Source: Edaphochlamys debaryana (taxonomy: Eukaryota; Chlorophyta; Chlorophyceae; Chlamydomonadales). Taken from it: DNA of 64,000 bases. Positions 21,872 to 34,111 of the stretch are shown in pieces; the stretch's first letter is position 1, and the number at the start of each line of letters is the position of its first letter. The stretch is from positions 248,001 to 312,000 of the forward strand of contig JAEHOE010000135.1 of the NCBI GenBank assembly GCA_016858145.1, in the 5' to 3' direction. A program made the translations under genes and the position numbers. The notes below the pieces were generated by a model that worked only from the letters and a program-made list of their open reading frames with translations, was not told the origin of the DNA and did no database searches.

Positions 21872-22866
21872 CGTGCCGCGTGCAGTCCTGGCCGCGAACA
21901 AAAACGCACGAAGGATGCTTCCGGGCTATCCTATGCACTTCTAGCCCTGCTTGAAAAGAGGGGGTTATAGCACAGCTGGCGGTGATGGTCGGTGCTGTTT
22001 GGTTTGAGGGGACTAGCGGCATGGGTTCGTGCAGCATGCTGCGACCGTACGGCATGCGGTGTCGTCGTACAGCGCCTCTGCGCCTTACTGGAAAAGGCAT
22101 ACTTGCTACCCCACGCAGGGGAGGCGCAGACACAGGAGTGAGGCTGCTCATCCCTAATCGGCCCAGTCAGCCCGCATGAGGACGCAGGCTGGCAGGCATC
22201 GTTACAAGCCTGCAGGGGGCTCCAGGTGCGCTGTGGCGCAGCTCTGATCGTGTGAGGAGCGGCTACATGAATGCTCCTGCCCCCAAACTGCCCAAAGACC
22301 ACCGCTTGCCACCGCAAGGGCTGGAGGTCACAACGGCGTGGCGGCCCGGTCCCCAAACTCGGGGGGACTAAACCGCATGACAGCCCGCCTTATTCTGTAA
22401 CTGCATTACTGTACAAATGAAGGACTAGAAAGCCCCATCGCGGAGCTACATACAGGGCCGCAGCCAGAATCCCTGTACCGCAAACCCACCCATGATGACT
22501 CATGCCGACCCCGGCCGGTACCAATCATCATGCTGCCAAATGCATCAACCACACGGGGGTTGCGCTACTGCCGAACCCGCCCAAAGCTAAAACGTCCATA
22601 CTTCTACACGAATTACAGTGGAGCGCCAAGAGCCGTTGTCAGCGCCACACACCTCCTCGTCTCCCCCGCCAAAGGCGGGGTCGCAACAGTCGCCGGCAGG
22701 CCCTCTCCAGTGCCCACTCGGCCGCGGCCCTCCTTTCCTCACTCCCGTCTCCCTGCCGCAGCACCACAGCCCAGTGGGGGTCCAGGGCCGCTCACAGCAG
22801 CAGCTGCTGCGCCACAGCCCCCCGGGGGCCGGGCTAGGGGCTGCGGGCGGGGGCGGCGCGGGCCGC
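21872..22866. other. Intergenic: p32 promoter and cystatin 3' UTR
   Basis: The 1-kb stretch between two minus-strand genes is less GC-rich than the exons. It holds the upstream region of the p32 gene and the 3' UTR of the first cystatin gene, which ends near a TGTAA word at 22613-22617. Nothing else was recognised. Confidence 0.5.
22613..22617 (-). terminator. TGTAA polyadenylation signal, first cystatin gene
   Basis: The word lies about 250 bases downstream of the cystatin stop codon on the coding (minus) strand. Confidence 0.6.
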
Positions 22867-23837
22867 TCACAGCAGGTCCTCGTCCAGCACCTTGTACTCG
22901 AAGCGCGTGATCTTGTTGGCGGGCTCCGACGCGTCGTTCTTGGCGGCCAGCCAGGGGCGCGACCACACGTTGGTGGACACCAGGATCTGGGTCGGGGGTG
23001 GGAGGGGGCGGAGCCGTGGGGAAGGAGGGGTTGGCGTGGGGATGGGGGAGGCGCGTGTGAGGTCCGGGGGCGGTACCGCTGACGGCACGGGCCGGAGACG
23101 CCGGTGTAGAGCTAGCGCCCTGGCCAGCGGCGCGGCAAGGCCCCTCGCTGCAGCAGCCACAAGCGCGCACGCCAGGCTGAAGCTCCCGCTCCTCGCCCGA
23201 GGCCCCCAGCCCCCACACACCCCCCTCCCCACCCCCTCCCCACCACGCCCCCACCTGCTTGCCCTCGGCGTTCTCCATGAGCAGCTCCATCTGGTAGTTC
23301 ATGCCCGCCACCACCTGGCTGGACGCAGACACCACCTGGGGGGGCAGGGGGAGCAGGGGGGGGCGAGACGGGAAGCGAGCTAGGGCGGGAGGTTCGAGGG
23401 CGCTTAGTAGTGCAGCGAGCGCTGCAGGGGAGCCGTAAGGGCTGCGGTACTGGCGGGAGGTGGCGCCGCAGGACGGCCACGGGGGTGGGGGGTGGCAAGT
23501 CGGGCCAGTATGTGTGCAGAGCACGTGGGCGTGCGGACCTCAACAGGAAGCGGTGTGGACGGGGGGTTGGACGCCCGGACCGCAGCCCGCAGACGTCTTC
23601 CGGCGCTTGGGGCCGCCTCACCTTGAGCAGCTTCAGCTTGCCGCCCGCGTCAAGCCCGGCACACAGGCCGGCGCACTGGCCGCTGTTGACGCTGGAGAGC
23701 ACGAAGCCCGCGGCTTGCTGAATTTCTGGGTTGCTCACGTCCGCCTTGCTGACGCCTCCGGCCATCATCCCCATCCCGGAAGCGGCCATCACAAGCGTGA
23801 GACAGCCAACCAGCGCCAGCTGCAGGCGCGGCGACAT
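22867..23837 (-). CDS. Secreted phytocystatin-like cysteine protease inhibitor (copy 1)
   Basis: Three exons, 23837-23622, 23335-23255 and 22986-22867, encode 138 residues. Residues 1-20 form a signal peptide (LQLALVGCLTLVMAAS). The three wedge elements of cystatins that block papain-type proteases are all present: a Gly-Gly near the mature N-terminus (about 27-28), QVVAG at 79-83, and Pro-Trp at 110-111 within WSRPWL. The segment AAGFVLSSVN resembles the plant cystatin helix signature. Two cysteines (CAGLC) precede the first hairpin. A related gene lies directly upstream on the same strand with the same length, so this is a tandem duplication. The target could be a self protease or one in the periplasm. 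Confidence 0.85.
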
Positions 23838-24148
23838 TTCGCGCTGCCGAAACTTGGGTCGGAAAGATGGAAGCTGCGGGAGCTGAAGGTTGTCTTGCTA
23901 ACAATAGTGTGTAGAGCGTGTCTGTGGCGCGTTGAGTTGTGGACGGCGAAGCTTCACGCCAGTGGGCTGCAGCTGAGGGCTCGGCGAGACACACGGCGCC
24001 TCATCCCGGCATCCGCACGAACCCGCCAGAACCCGCCGGCCCCTAACATCCCGCGCCCTGCCGCGAGCGGCCTGGATGCTAATGTCAGCTATGCCACAGT
24101 CTGGTGGGAAGTGGCTGTTGACGTGAAGAGGCGGGGTGGGCCAGGAGC

Positions 24149-24182
24149 CCTCCGGGGGTGGGTGACTGCCCACCCCCGGAGG
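24149..24182. repeat. Perfect 14-bp inverted repeat with 6-base loop
   Basis: CCTCCGGGGGTGGG at 24149-24162 pairs exactly with its complement at 24169-24182 around the loop TGACTG. It lies downstream of the copy 2 polyadenylation word and upstream of copy 1. It could be a cruciform-forming element or part of a small mobile element; no function is known. Confidence 0.9.
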
Positions 24183-24320
24183 CCAGTGACTGAGGCCTCC
24201 TGTGCCTGCGGAGGCACTGCCAGGCTCGTGACGGCCGTGAGGGTCCGTCGCCCGTGCCAAGGCACCGGCCTCGCTGTGGCACAATCGCCGCAGGTGCGAG
24301 CAAGCCACACTTGGGCAAGG

Positions 24321-24325
24321 TTACA
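24321..24325 (-). terminator. TGTAA polyadenylation signal, second cystatin gene
   Basis: The word lies about 670 bases downstream of the stop of cystatin copy 2 on the minus strand. Confidence 0.5.
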
Positions 24326-24994
24326 GCCGCAAGAACCTTCAGCAGAGGACTAGCGGTTGGCACGGCGGCGGTTCACGTCCTGCAGCGCCAACACAGTTGC
24401 AAGCGACCATGGTGCTATGAATCAACCCTGCGGACCCCCTGCTAATGTACACCTGTGGATCTGGCCCAGCAGAAGCTAACAGCAGCAATCGAAGCTCTGT
24501 CGGCCCATCGTAAGATCCCCAGAGCCAGCCGTAATCAATGCATTTAGTCCGCGACTGTTTTGCAAGGGAGCGCGCACATGAATGTCCCCAGGGTCCCATA
24601 CATTAGTTGACTCTGCAGGACAAGAACGAGGGCCCTCCACGGCCCCAACCCATACCCGCGTTCACGTCACCAGCCCCGGCTGTGGCTGGCCACCAGCCAA
24701 TGCCCTTTCACATCCGCCAGTCCACCGGCCCCTCCCCACCACCACCACCACAAAGCAGAACGCGAGCCCACGTGCCCAGCTACCGCAAGCGCGCGCGTTG
24801 GCTCAACGTAAGGTCCAGCCGCGGGGCGAGGCGCCACCGCAACGCGCCAGCAGTGCCCAGCAGGCCGACACTGGCCGCGACCCAAGCAGTGCAGCACCAT
24901 GCGCACTCCTGCTTAGCAGCCCACACACCGGCCCCGCACGGCGTGCAGCCCCTGGCCGCAACCCGTCCCCTCTATCGCTGATATCGAGACCCGC

Positions 24995-25867
24995 TTAGGT
25001 GCGCGCCTCGGCCCTGCCCAGCGGCAGCGCCCTGAGGCTGGTGATCTTGTTGGCGGGGCCGTCGGCGTCGTTGGAGCCCTCCAGCCAGGGCCGCGACCAC
25101 ACGTGTGCCTGGACACGGATCTGGGTCGGAGGGCGGGGAGGGGGGCGCGGGAAGGGGGGGAGGGCAGGAGGAGATGTCAGCGCGGGCGGCGAGCGCGGGG
25201 GCGGGAGGCGGGGAGGGGGCTCGAGGAGGCAACGGTAGTGGTTAGGGGCGGGGACGTCGAGTGGCGCTGCGTGTCTAGCGTTGGGCGTCCGAACACCCGC
25301 AAGTCAAGACCGCGGCTTACAGAAGCGCGCGAGAATTACCTGTTCCCTCCGCTTTTGGCAGACCTCTCCACTTCCCGCCCCCTCCCCCTCCCCCTTCCCC
25401 CGGCCCCTGCCCACCTCGGTGCCCTCCGCGTCCTGCACCAGCATGTCCAGTCCGAAGTTGATGCCCGCCACCACCTGCGCAGTGGCGCCCAGCAGCCGCA
25501 CCAGCGTCACCTCGCCCTCCGTCACAAGGTCCGCGCACAGGCCGTCGCAGCCGGGGCGGTTCAGGGCCGACACAACGAGCGCGGCTGCGGGGGAGAGCGG
25601 GGGCGTGGGGGTGAAGTCGGGCCCGCGGCAAGGGTACGGGGGACGTGGGGCCCGAGCGTTGCGGCACTTCCGGGCGCACGAGCACTGCGGAGGCCTGTTG
25701 AATACAACGCCTTGGGAAGGCCAGTCCCGAGCGCAAGCCCTCTCACCGGCCTTCTGCACAGCCTCGCCCTGAACGTCCGTTGCGCCGACGCCACCGCCCA
25801 TCATCTCAGCTCGAGCCACAGCCAGCAATGTGCCGAACGCGAGGAAGAGGAGCGCCCTCGGGCCCAT
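24995..25867 (-). CDS. Secreted phytocystatin-like cysteine protease inhibitor (copy 2)
   Basis: Three exons, 25867-25747, 25584-25415 and 25120-24995, encode 138 residues, exactly as many as the neighbouring copy. The signal peptide is MGPRALLFLAFGTLLAVARA. Inhibitor elements are a Gly-rich mature N-terminus (GGGVGATD), QVVAG at 77-81 and Pro-Trp at 108-109 within WSRPWLEG. The paired cysteines (CDGLC) match copy 1. The second intron sits at the same place in both genes, just before the Ile that opens the last exon. The first intron is about 30 codons further upstream here, so intron movement or differing gain and loss followed the duplication. The C-terminal tail is Arg/Leu rich and unlike the acidic tail of copy 1. 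Confidence 0.82.
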
Positions 25868-26124
25868 GTTTGCGTCACAAGCTCTCAAGCCTCTGATAGC
25901 TTCTTTGAGTATTCACAATGGTTTGTTCTATATGTTGTATATGTCGGGCGACGTCTGTGTGTGTAAACGCAGGACCAAGAGGGCAGCGGGGCGGAAGAGC
26001 AGGTCGCCAGCCCGCGATTGAGGGCCCGCTCCGGTCCTCGTCAGGCCCTCAGCTCACAAGACGCACTGCACACGTAACATACGTGCCCAGCACATAAGCA
26101 CGCATTGAAGGGAGGCGTGCAGCC

Positions 26125-28233
26125 ATGGCAGCGGCAGCGGACCCACGCCTGGCGCTCATGGGCGGGGCACCGACGCAGGGCAACCTGCGAGCGGTGAGCG
26201 GGTTCGCAGGCATCGATGACGTGCCAACGGGAGGGGCTACCGTGACCCCGTGAAGAACCAATCGGGACGGGTCTAGCTGCATGCAGGGCCACCACGGCCA
26301 TTTCGCGTTGCCCGCTGCTCCCCTGTGGCACATTGCGCCTCCCCTTGATGCTGATGAGACCCCTGTGTGGCTTCAACAGGTGCGGCAACGCGCCCAGGAC
26401 GTGCAGAAGTCGATCGACGAGGTCATCTTCGGCCTCCGCTTCAACGCGGGGATGCTCAAGTGGGACGACATCATCCGCAAGTACAGCGTCATCAACACAC
26501 AGGTGCGGGACTTGGCGGCTCCCCGTGGGTGGCTGGGGCCGGTGGGGGCGGGGGCCGAGGGTGGAAAGGGGGGTGCGGGCGGTGGGTGGGTGGGTGGGTG
26601 GGTGGCGTAGCTGTACTGCTTGCGGGGCGTGCCCGGCACGTCCCGGACCGTCACTCTTGCCGGGCTATTACCCTCCCGCTTGCCACCCCCGACCTCTGTC
26701 CCCCCTCTCACCCCCTCACACCGCCTCTCACTCCGCCCCTCTCCCGCTACCCCTCCCTCCCCCCCCAGCTGGCCGGCCTCCGCGAGGCTCTGCGCCCCGG
26801 CACGCTGGACGGCTACGCGCTGCTCCCCCGCCTGGTGCCGGACCCGGGGTTCGCGGAGGCGGTGGCGGTGCAGCTGGCCTCGGCGCTGACCCCAGAGGGC
26901 GAGGCGGCGGCGGCGGAGGCGGCGGTGGCGGTGGATGTGGCGCTGGGGCTGGGGCCGGAGATGGCCAGCATGCGGAGGTTCGAGGTGGGGACCCGCCGGG
27001 GAGGGGGGGGGGGGGAGGGGAAGGGGGGGGGGGGGGGAGGGTCAAGGGGCATGGACAAGGGGCAGCGGTCAGGGTCAGGGAGCGCTCAGGATGGGTGGAG
27101 AAATGGCCAGAGGGGGGTGTCTGGGCGTGGGGGCGCGGCGGCCCGAGGTGGGGAGCCGCGGGCCTGCGGGAGGGGCTGCAGCTGACAGCGCCGCTCCGTC
27201 CGCATGGGCGGTCTCGCCTCCCACACGCACCCTCCGTCCCACACGCCCTCCCCGCCCCCATTGCCTCTGTCCTTGCCCCCACCGCCACCTCCCACCCCCC
27301 GCTCCCCCAGATCCTCAACAGCGCCGTGGAGGCACACAACGGCCTCATCTCAGCGCTCACGGGCCCGGGGGGCCCGGGCGGGGGGGAGGGGCCGCTGGGG
27401 CCACAGGTGCGTGGACGCATGGGGGGGGGGGGAGGTGGCGGGGGCTGCCACGAGGGCAGGGGTGACCCACCACCCGGAGGGCTGGCGGGGGGCTGGGGGC
27501 CGGCGTGCGGGTCCCAGGGCCAGGGCTTTGGGGCCCGGCATCAGCAGGCTGGGGTCGCCCTTACTCATCCCCACGTAGCACGCGATTGCGCGCTGAGAGG
27601 TTGGGCGTGTACCGGTAAGGCTCGTGCCCTGCTCTTGGGCTTGCGCGGCTGCCCTTCCGCTCACGCCCCAGACCCCAAACCCCTGTCCCTCGGCCCTTGC
27701 CCGCTTCCACTGCCCTCTGCCCCCACTCCCCCAGGGCGCCCTGCGCAAGCGGCAGCGGGAGCTGAGTGAGGCCACCACGGCGGCGCTGCAGGGGCGGGCG
27801 CGCACGCAGGCGGCGGCGGCGGCGGCGCTGGCGGCGGCGGCGACGGGGCCACCCGCGAACGCGTCAGGTGCGGCCAGGGTGGGGCAGCTGCCGGGCTGCG
27901 GCCTTCCCTCGGCCTGGGGGCGCGACGAGGGCTTAGTTGGGGGGTTCGTGTGGCGGCCTGGCGTCCATAGGGTGCCCTGTGTGGGGCTGTCCTCGAGCTT
28001 CCAGGCCTTATTACTTCGGCCGTTGCATTCCCGCTGAACCCTGCATCCATCCCCCTGCCCCCTCCCCCCACCTCCCGCCCCCACCTCCACCCCCAGGCGG
28101 CGGGCGGCAGCAGGCGGCCCACACGGGCGCAGCGGGGCGGCGGCAGGGGGGCGCGGCGGCCGCACCCGCCGCCGCCGCCGCCGCTGAGGCCATGGACCCG
28201 GCGCTGGTGTTCCTGCTGACGGGGACGCGGTAG
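26125..28233 (+). CDS. MED8: Mediator complex subunit 8-like protein
   Basis: Six exons: 26125-26193, 26380-26502, 26769-26984, 27311-27406, 27735-27867 and 28097-28233. The phase closes for 257 residues. The N-terminal half looks like the conserved MED8 helices. A helix with RAQDVQKSIDEVIFGL is followed by MLKWDDIIRKYSVINTQ, matching the W-x-D-I/V-L...N-x-Q pattern of MED8, then a helix with LAGLREAL and a loop corresponding to the part that contacts MED18/MED20. The C-terminal half is Ala/Gly/Gln rich and ends with a short hydrophobic segment (ALVFLLTGTR). MED8 belongs to the head module that links activators to RNA polymerase II in the nucleus. The assignment rests on the pattern in residues 24-75 and on domain order; an unrelated coiled-coil protein is possible. 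Confidence 0.6.
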
Positions 28234-29255
28234 CCGCGGCCGTGCGGAGGCGGGGGAGGGGGGCTGCGCGAGGACAGCGTGGGGGTGTCAAGGCGGGCGA
28301 AGGCCGGATAGGACGCGGCGTCAGGACGGACTGGCTTGCGGGCGCGGGTGGGGAGGCCTGGGCCAGCCTGGGTGACTTGGTCGCTCGCTGATGATGAGGG
28401 ACGGTGCGGAGGCCCTGGGCCACCTGGTGGGGGCCCTGGGGAACGCAGGAATATCAAGGTGGGCCCAGCACGGGGCTGCTGCCGTGCAAGGGCGGGGGCT
28501 GGTGCGGTGCGGGCGGGTGCACGCGCCACGCGGGGGGTGCTGCACGCCCGCCGATTGCCGTGTTGTGGGAGGTCTGGCGCTGGTCGCCGCAAGCCTGCCT
28601 GGTGCAGGCCTGTGCAGGCTTGACTATGATGTGGGCGTGGCGGAGCCGGCGCTGTTGGGGAAAGGGAATGCAAACGGGGTCCGACGTTGGCCAGTGTTGT
28701 TGAGGGGTGGGCTGGTTCCGTCAGGCAGGGCCGTGGGCGGGGCCAGGCGGCGGTGCCGGACGGGGTTGACTCATCATCAAGGGACGTACGTCACGCGGGA
28801 CGTATGTAAGTCAGGGTAAATCGAGTGAGGTCAAGGGCCCTTTAAGTCTCAATCATCATCCACGCTTTGCAACCTGAGAACAACCTGTAAAACCTGAGCG
28901 AAAGCAGCTTCTGCTGGTCCGGCTATGGCCTGGAAGTCTGGAGTTTGCCAGTCCTGAGGTGCTAAATCCGCCTGCTGCGCTGGCGGTTGCTCGACCGCCC
29001 CTCGCGCCATTGCTCCCCCGTTAGTCTGTCTGTCCGTCTGTTCACAGTTTGACCTTGCGACATGATACCTGAGTAACCGAGACTAAGTTGAACGACTTAG
29101 CTTGGGGCGATGCCATCCGACGTACGTGAGGGCGGGGAGCAGCAGCAGCCATCTTCTCGAGAACTGGACGTTGACGCTCCAGAGCCCCTGAGAGCCCTGG
29201 AGACATGAGCAGAAGTCCTAGCACCTTGCCATACCTTTTCCAGTTTTCCAGTGAA
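28234..29255. other. Intergenic: MED8-like 3' UTR and receptor kinase promoter
   Basis: About 1 kb between two plus-strand genes. TGTAA words at 28805-28809 and 28886-28890 mark likely transcript ends of the MED8-like gene. An in-frame ATG at 29205 lies upstream of the chosen kinase start. Confidence 0.5.
28805..28890 (+). terminator. Two TGTAA polyadenylation signals, MED8-like gene
   Basis: TGTAA occurs at 28805-28809 and 28886-28890, about 570 and 650 bases after the stop. Either or both may be used. Confidence 0.55.
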
Positions 29256-32200
29256 ATGCGAGGGGCAGTCCCGGTCCGAGGTCGCCAGGTCGCCCTGGCA
29301 GTCGTGGTGGCCATCTGCGTGCAGCTCTGGCCAGCGGCAGCAAAAGGCCTCACTGTTGAAGCTCGCACAGGGAGGGAAATGGCATTGGCTTTGGCGAACG
29401 ACGACGTTACCGCCGTGCGACTGGCTTCAAGCATTGTCCAGACGCCACAGGTGCACGCTCGGCAAGCTGAACCTACAAGGTGTCGAATCGCTGTATCCCC
29501 GGAAACCCGTACCCGTTCGATCGAAACCGGCCGTTTCTGTCCTTCCGCTGCCCGCAGGACTGGGAGGGCCTGGCCACCCCCATCATCCTGCGGCGCAATG
29601 TCACGCTGGAGAGCAGCGGTCCTGGGCTGGCGGTGCTGGACTTCAAGGAGGACGGACTCGTGAGGGCCAAGGTGGGGCGGGGACCGGGGGGGGGACGCGC
29701 GAGGAGGCGTACAGCAAGAGGCGTCAGAAGATGCCGGACGCCCACTTCGGCCGCCGCGCGCCAGGTCCTCCGCCCACTCTAACTCTTATAGGCGTTGTCA
29801 CGTATTGTGACAGCTGGCTTGACGGCGCAGGGGTGTAGGCTTTTATCACTCTGGCCTCTCCCCCTCCCCAAGCAACCGCCAGGCGGCGGGTTTGCCCTGG
29901 TTTGCTGGGCGGTTTCGAGCGAGCTTACGGCCCCGATTGCCTGTCAGCTTTCAGTACCCTCCCCCACCCCCACCCCCACCTGCCTGGGTCCCGGTGCTCC
30001 CCCCATACGCACCGCTTAACCGACCAGATGCGGCCGTACAACCTAACCACCGGGGTGGTTACCTTCAGGAACCTGGTCTTCCTGCACGGCCGCCAGGGGT
30101 CGACCATGCAGGTGCGGGGGGGGGGGCCCTGCTGCTGCCATGGTGGGAGAATGGGGGATGGACCCGCCGCGGCATGCAGGCAGGCAGCACGCGCCCATGC
30201 CTGCAAGCAAGCCAAGGCTTGGGAGAATGGGAGGGACGCAAACGAACCCCGCCGCGCAAGGGGGCATGCTGCTGGACCTGCTGGCCCCCGCCCACCCGCC
30301 CCGCCGAGCCCCTACGGCCCCACCCGCCCAACCCCCCAGGCTCCAGGTCTCGACATCATGGCGAGTCTGCAGCCCGGGGAGGACGGTCTGTTCATGATCC
30401 AGGATTCTTACCAGTTGCTGCCCAACTGCTACCCGCCCGACCTCGTCAGGTGCGTGCACAGGGGGCCTACAACTGTCTACTAGAGGTACCTAGTAGGTAG
30501 CAGGGCTTGACGGTCGGGTCCTAGTTGGGACATCACGAAAGGTGGGGGGGTACGTGTGCGCGTCACGGCCAGGTAGAGCACACACTAACAAAGCAATCAC
30601 TGGTATGCATGTGTCGCCGGCTCGCCGCATCATCTATCCCCCCTCCCCCCCCCTCACGCAGGGCGGGTCTGGCCACCTTCACGCGGCCCTGGCAGGTGCC
30701 CCCCGGCCCCGGCCCCGGAGGCACCAACACGTTCGACCTGTGGCGGGGGCCGCAGATCTTCCCCGGCCCGCCGCCCTGCGTCGACGATACCTCTGCACCG
30801 CCGATGCAGAGGTGGGTTGGGGGGAGGGGGGGTTGCATGGCCGTGCGTGTCTACCTCGCCGCGGCCTGTCTAGTTGACATGTCCCTAAGAAGGGTTTACG
30901 GCATCACACAGTAGTACAAACGGCTGGCGGCTGGCACCTCCCCCGCTGCGTCATGCCTACAAAGCCGAGGGAGCCGCCATGTGGACCCCACCCAGACCCG
31001 AGCGAGCGAGATCCTCCTGCCTCCCTGCCTCCCGCTTACAGGTGCTACCCGGCTGCCGTACACGTCGCCGACTTTGCTCTCTACTCCATGGATGCCGCGG
31101 GCGGCTCCAGCAGAAGCGGTCCCGCCGTACGGAACGGATACACGGTGCGGGCGCTGCTGGCTTGCCGTGCACGCACACGCACATGCTCTGCGTGCGTGCA
31201 CTGCATGGATCTGACCTGTCGGATGCATGCATGCGGCGCATGCCTACCTGCTGGAGCGAGCTCAGCGGTGCTTTCACTGTGGCCTGGACACCACTCGTAG
31301 AGGGGGTACACACCTGCTCTGACGCCCGAGCTCTGCATGTGGACACAATGCACTATCATGGGGCTGAGCCCCCGAGGGCCCCTGCCGTCAGGCGGGGGGC
31401 GCCCCATGTCACACACAAACATGCGATTCATGCCCAGACCGCGATGCCATAAGCTGTAGCTTGCTTATGCCTATCGTATGTGATTAAAGAGCAGGGAAAC
31501 GTATCGACCCGGCGCGAACTTAACATGTTGGGAAGGCAGTCGCACCACCTCGCACCCATAGCCCAAGGAGAACTCCCTTTGATACATATCTAGCACTTTG
31601 AAGCTATGATCGAAGTAGTTCCAACATGTTCGCACGCAGATGTTGCGAGGATGTTGCGGTGCCGAAACCTCCCCCGCTCAAGCCTGAACCAAGCGCGTTG
31701 TTGCTATTCTACAACAAACAACGTCGGCGTTGAATGGTGTTCCGCGGCGTCCATCCTCCGCCCCCTGTCCCCCCGAGGCTCCACGCCAAGCGCACCACAC
31801 GGCCATTCTAGGGCTCAGCCCATTTTCCAGCTTCAAGGAAGCTGACACGCATCTTGTTCGCCTTTTGAACCTTGAGCCCGCATTCCACCGCTCTGCAGAT
31901 GTGGAGCCTAAACTCCACCTTGCTGTGCCCTCTCGAGGTCCCCGCGTCGTGCCTCGCCAAGTTCGACCCCCTTGTGTGAGTCAACACGGGGCGACAGATG
32001 CGTGGAGCTCACGTCTGCTGGGACACTGACCTGGCTGAGGAGGATACGGTACTAGCTGGGAACTTTGCCGATCTAGGTTTAGGAGCGGTCGCTGCCGTTA
32101 TCAGTACCCTGGCAGATTGAAGTCCCTGGCCAAACAGGCGCACCACTCCTTATGCAACCCCCCGACGCCCCTGCCGCCCCCGCCCCTCCTCTGCCCTCCC

Positions 32201-34075
32201 GGGGCCTCTCAGGTGTGGTGTCCTGCAGCGAGCAGCCTCTCCGCCTCCACCGGAAGCGGCGCCGCAGTCTCGGTCGGCAGTGCCAGGCGAGACCCAGGCG
32301 GCTGCGGCAGGCGACGAAGGGGGAGGCGGTGGCAGCGACACCCTTGCCATCGCGCTGGGCGTGTCCCTGGGAGGTGAGGGAGGGAGGGCGCAGACGTGGT
32401 TTTGTCCTTGGGGGATGCGAGGGGAAGGGCTGAAGGCGTGGGGTTCAGTCCCAGGGCAGCGCGGCGCGCAAAATGGGGTGGCGGCGAAGCCACACAAGGT
32501 CCAGACTACCGAGGCCGTTGGGGGCTCTAACTGTCAGGCGCGCATGGCGGCAGCCGCTAAACCAAGAGCACAAGGGCGAGGGTGTGGGGTGTGTGCGAGG
32601 CCTGCTTGGGACGGAAGGGTGCATTGGGACTTAGCCAGGAGTCGTCTGCTCTCACATCCCGCCTTCAGTTCTTGCTTGCTTCACGTCCCCCCTCTGTCGG
32701 CTTCGTTCACTCTCCCCTTCCATGCCTTGGCTTTTGATTCCACCGCTACGCTTACCTTCTCTCAACCCCTCCATGCAATTCATCAAACGTGCTCCCAACC
32801 ATGAAACGCAGGCGCTGCGGCTCTCGCTGTGGTGGGGGCCGTGGCCTGGGCCCTGGTGCGCCGGCGGCGGCTGCGGCGTGGTGCGGGGCCGAGCGACGAG
32901 CGGGGCAGCGATCACCCGATCGACATTCCAGCCGCCGGGGTGGCGGCAGAGGCGGCAGCTGGAAAGGAGGTGGATGAGTCCGCCAGTGGTCCCGGCTTTG
33001 GACTCAGCAGCGACGACAGCGGGGGCCCCGAGGGCCCTCCGGCCGGTTGCTCCGGAGCTGTGCGGCGGGAACCGGAGTGCGGCCCCGAGCAGGACGAGGT
33101 GCTGGGCTGCGCCTTGGCGGGCAGGCGCGTGTGGGAGCTGGAGGCGGGGGACATCCGCGAAGACGCCGCCGGTAGCGGGGACGACCGGCCGCAGCGGGCC
33201 GCGGAGCAGCGGCAGAGGGGCGGCAATGGCGCGGCGGGTGATGCGGCGGAGGCATCAGGGAGCAGTGGCGGCGGAGGCAGCGACGTGCTGACGCTGCTGC
33301 CCCAACTGCTCGGCAGAGGTGAGGGCGGCGGGTGATGGAGCAAGCGAGCGACGCGCAGGAGGCGCTGACCGGAGGTGCCCGCCCACGCCCCTCCCCCGTC
33401 ACAACTCTCCCGGCCCCACGTCTGCATCCCTCCCTCCCCACTCAGGCGGCTTTGGGCGGGTGGTGGAGGGGCGCTACCAGTCCCTGCCGGTGGCCGTCAA
33501 GCTACTGGACTGGGGCGGCGGCCTGGGCCCCGCCCCCACCAGCCCCACCCCCTCGCAGCAGGATCCGCCCGAGCGCCTGCTTCAGGCCTTCCAGGCGGAA
33601 GTGGAGGTGCTGGCCCGCTGCAGGCGTGAGTGGACCTGGGTACGGCAGGGAAGGGGGCCCGCTCGGCTCCCAAGAATGGCTCTGCGCCTCTGGTGCCCCT
33701 CTGACCCCCTCTATCTCCCCCTCCCCTCCCTCTCCCCCCCCCAGACCCCAACGTCGTATCCCTGCTGGCCGTGTGCGTGCAGCCGCCCCGCCTGTGCTTA
33801 GTCATGGAGCGAATGGACTGCTCCCTGCACGCACTGGTGTACGGAGACAGGGACGCGCGGGGGCCGACCGGCCCCAGCCCCGGGGCACCGCCCATACCGC
33901 TGCTCAAGGTGGGGGCTCTGCCGCGCGCGCCGACGACTGCTGTGCGCTGAGCCGCGGCTCACCGTGCTCCCAGTCTCCCACCACCACGCACCCCCCCTCC
34001 GCCCCCCCCCGCCCCCAGGTCCTGCACATCTCCCACCAGGTGTGCTCCGGCCTGGCCTACCTGCACCCCCACGTG

Positions 34076-34111
<36 letters not shown>

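Larger units (their letters stand above)
23838..24994. other. Intergenic between the tandem cystatin genes
   Basis: The 1.16-kb spacer contains the 3' UTR of copy 2 (TGTAA on the minus strand at 24321-24325), a perfect inverted repeat at 24149-24182 and the promoter of copy 1. No TATA box or further gene was recognised. Confidence 0.5.
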
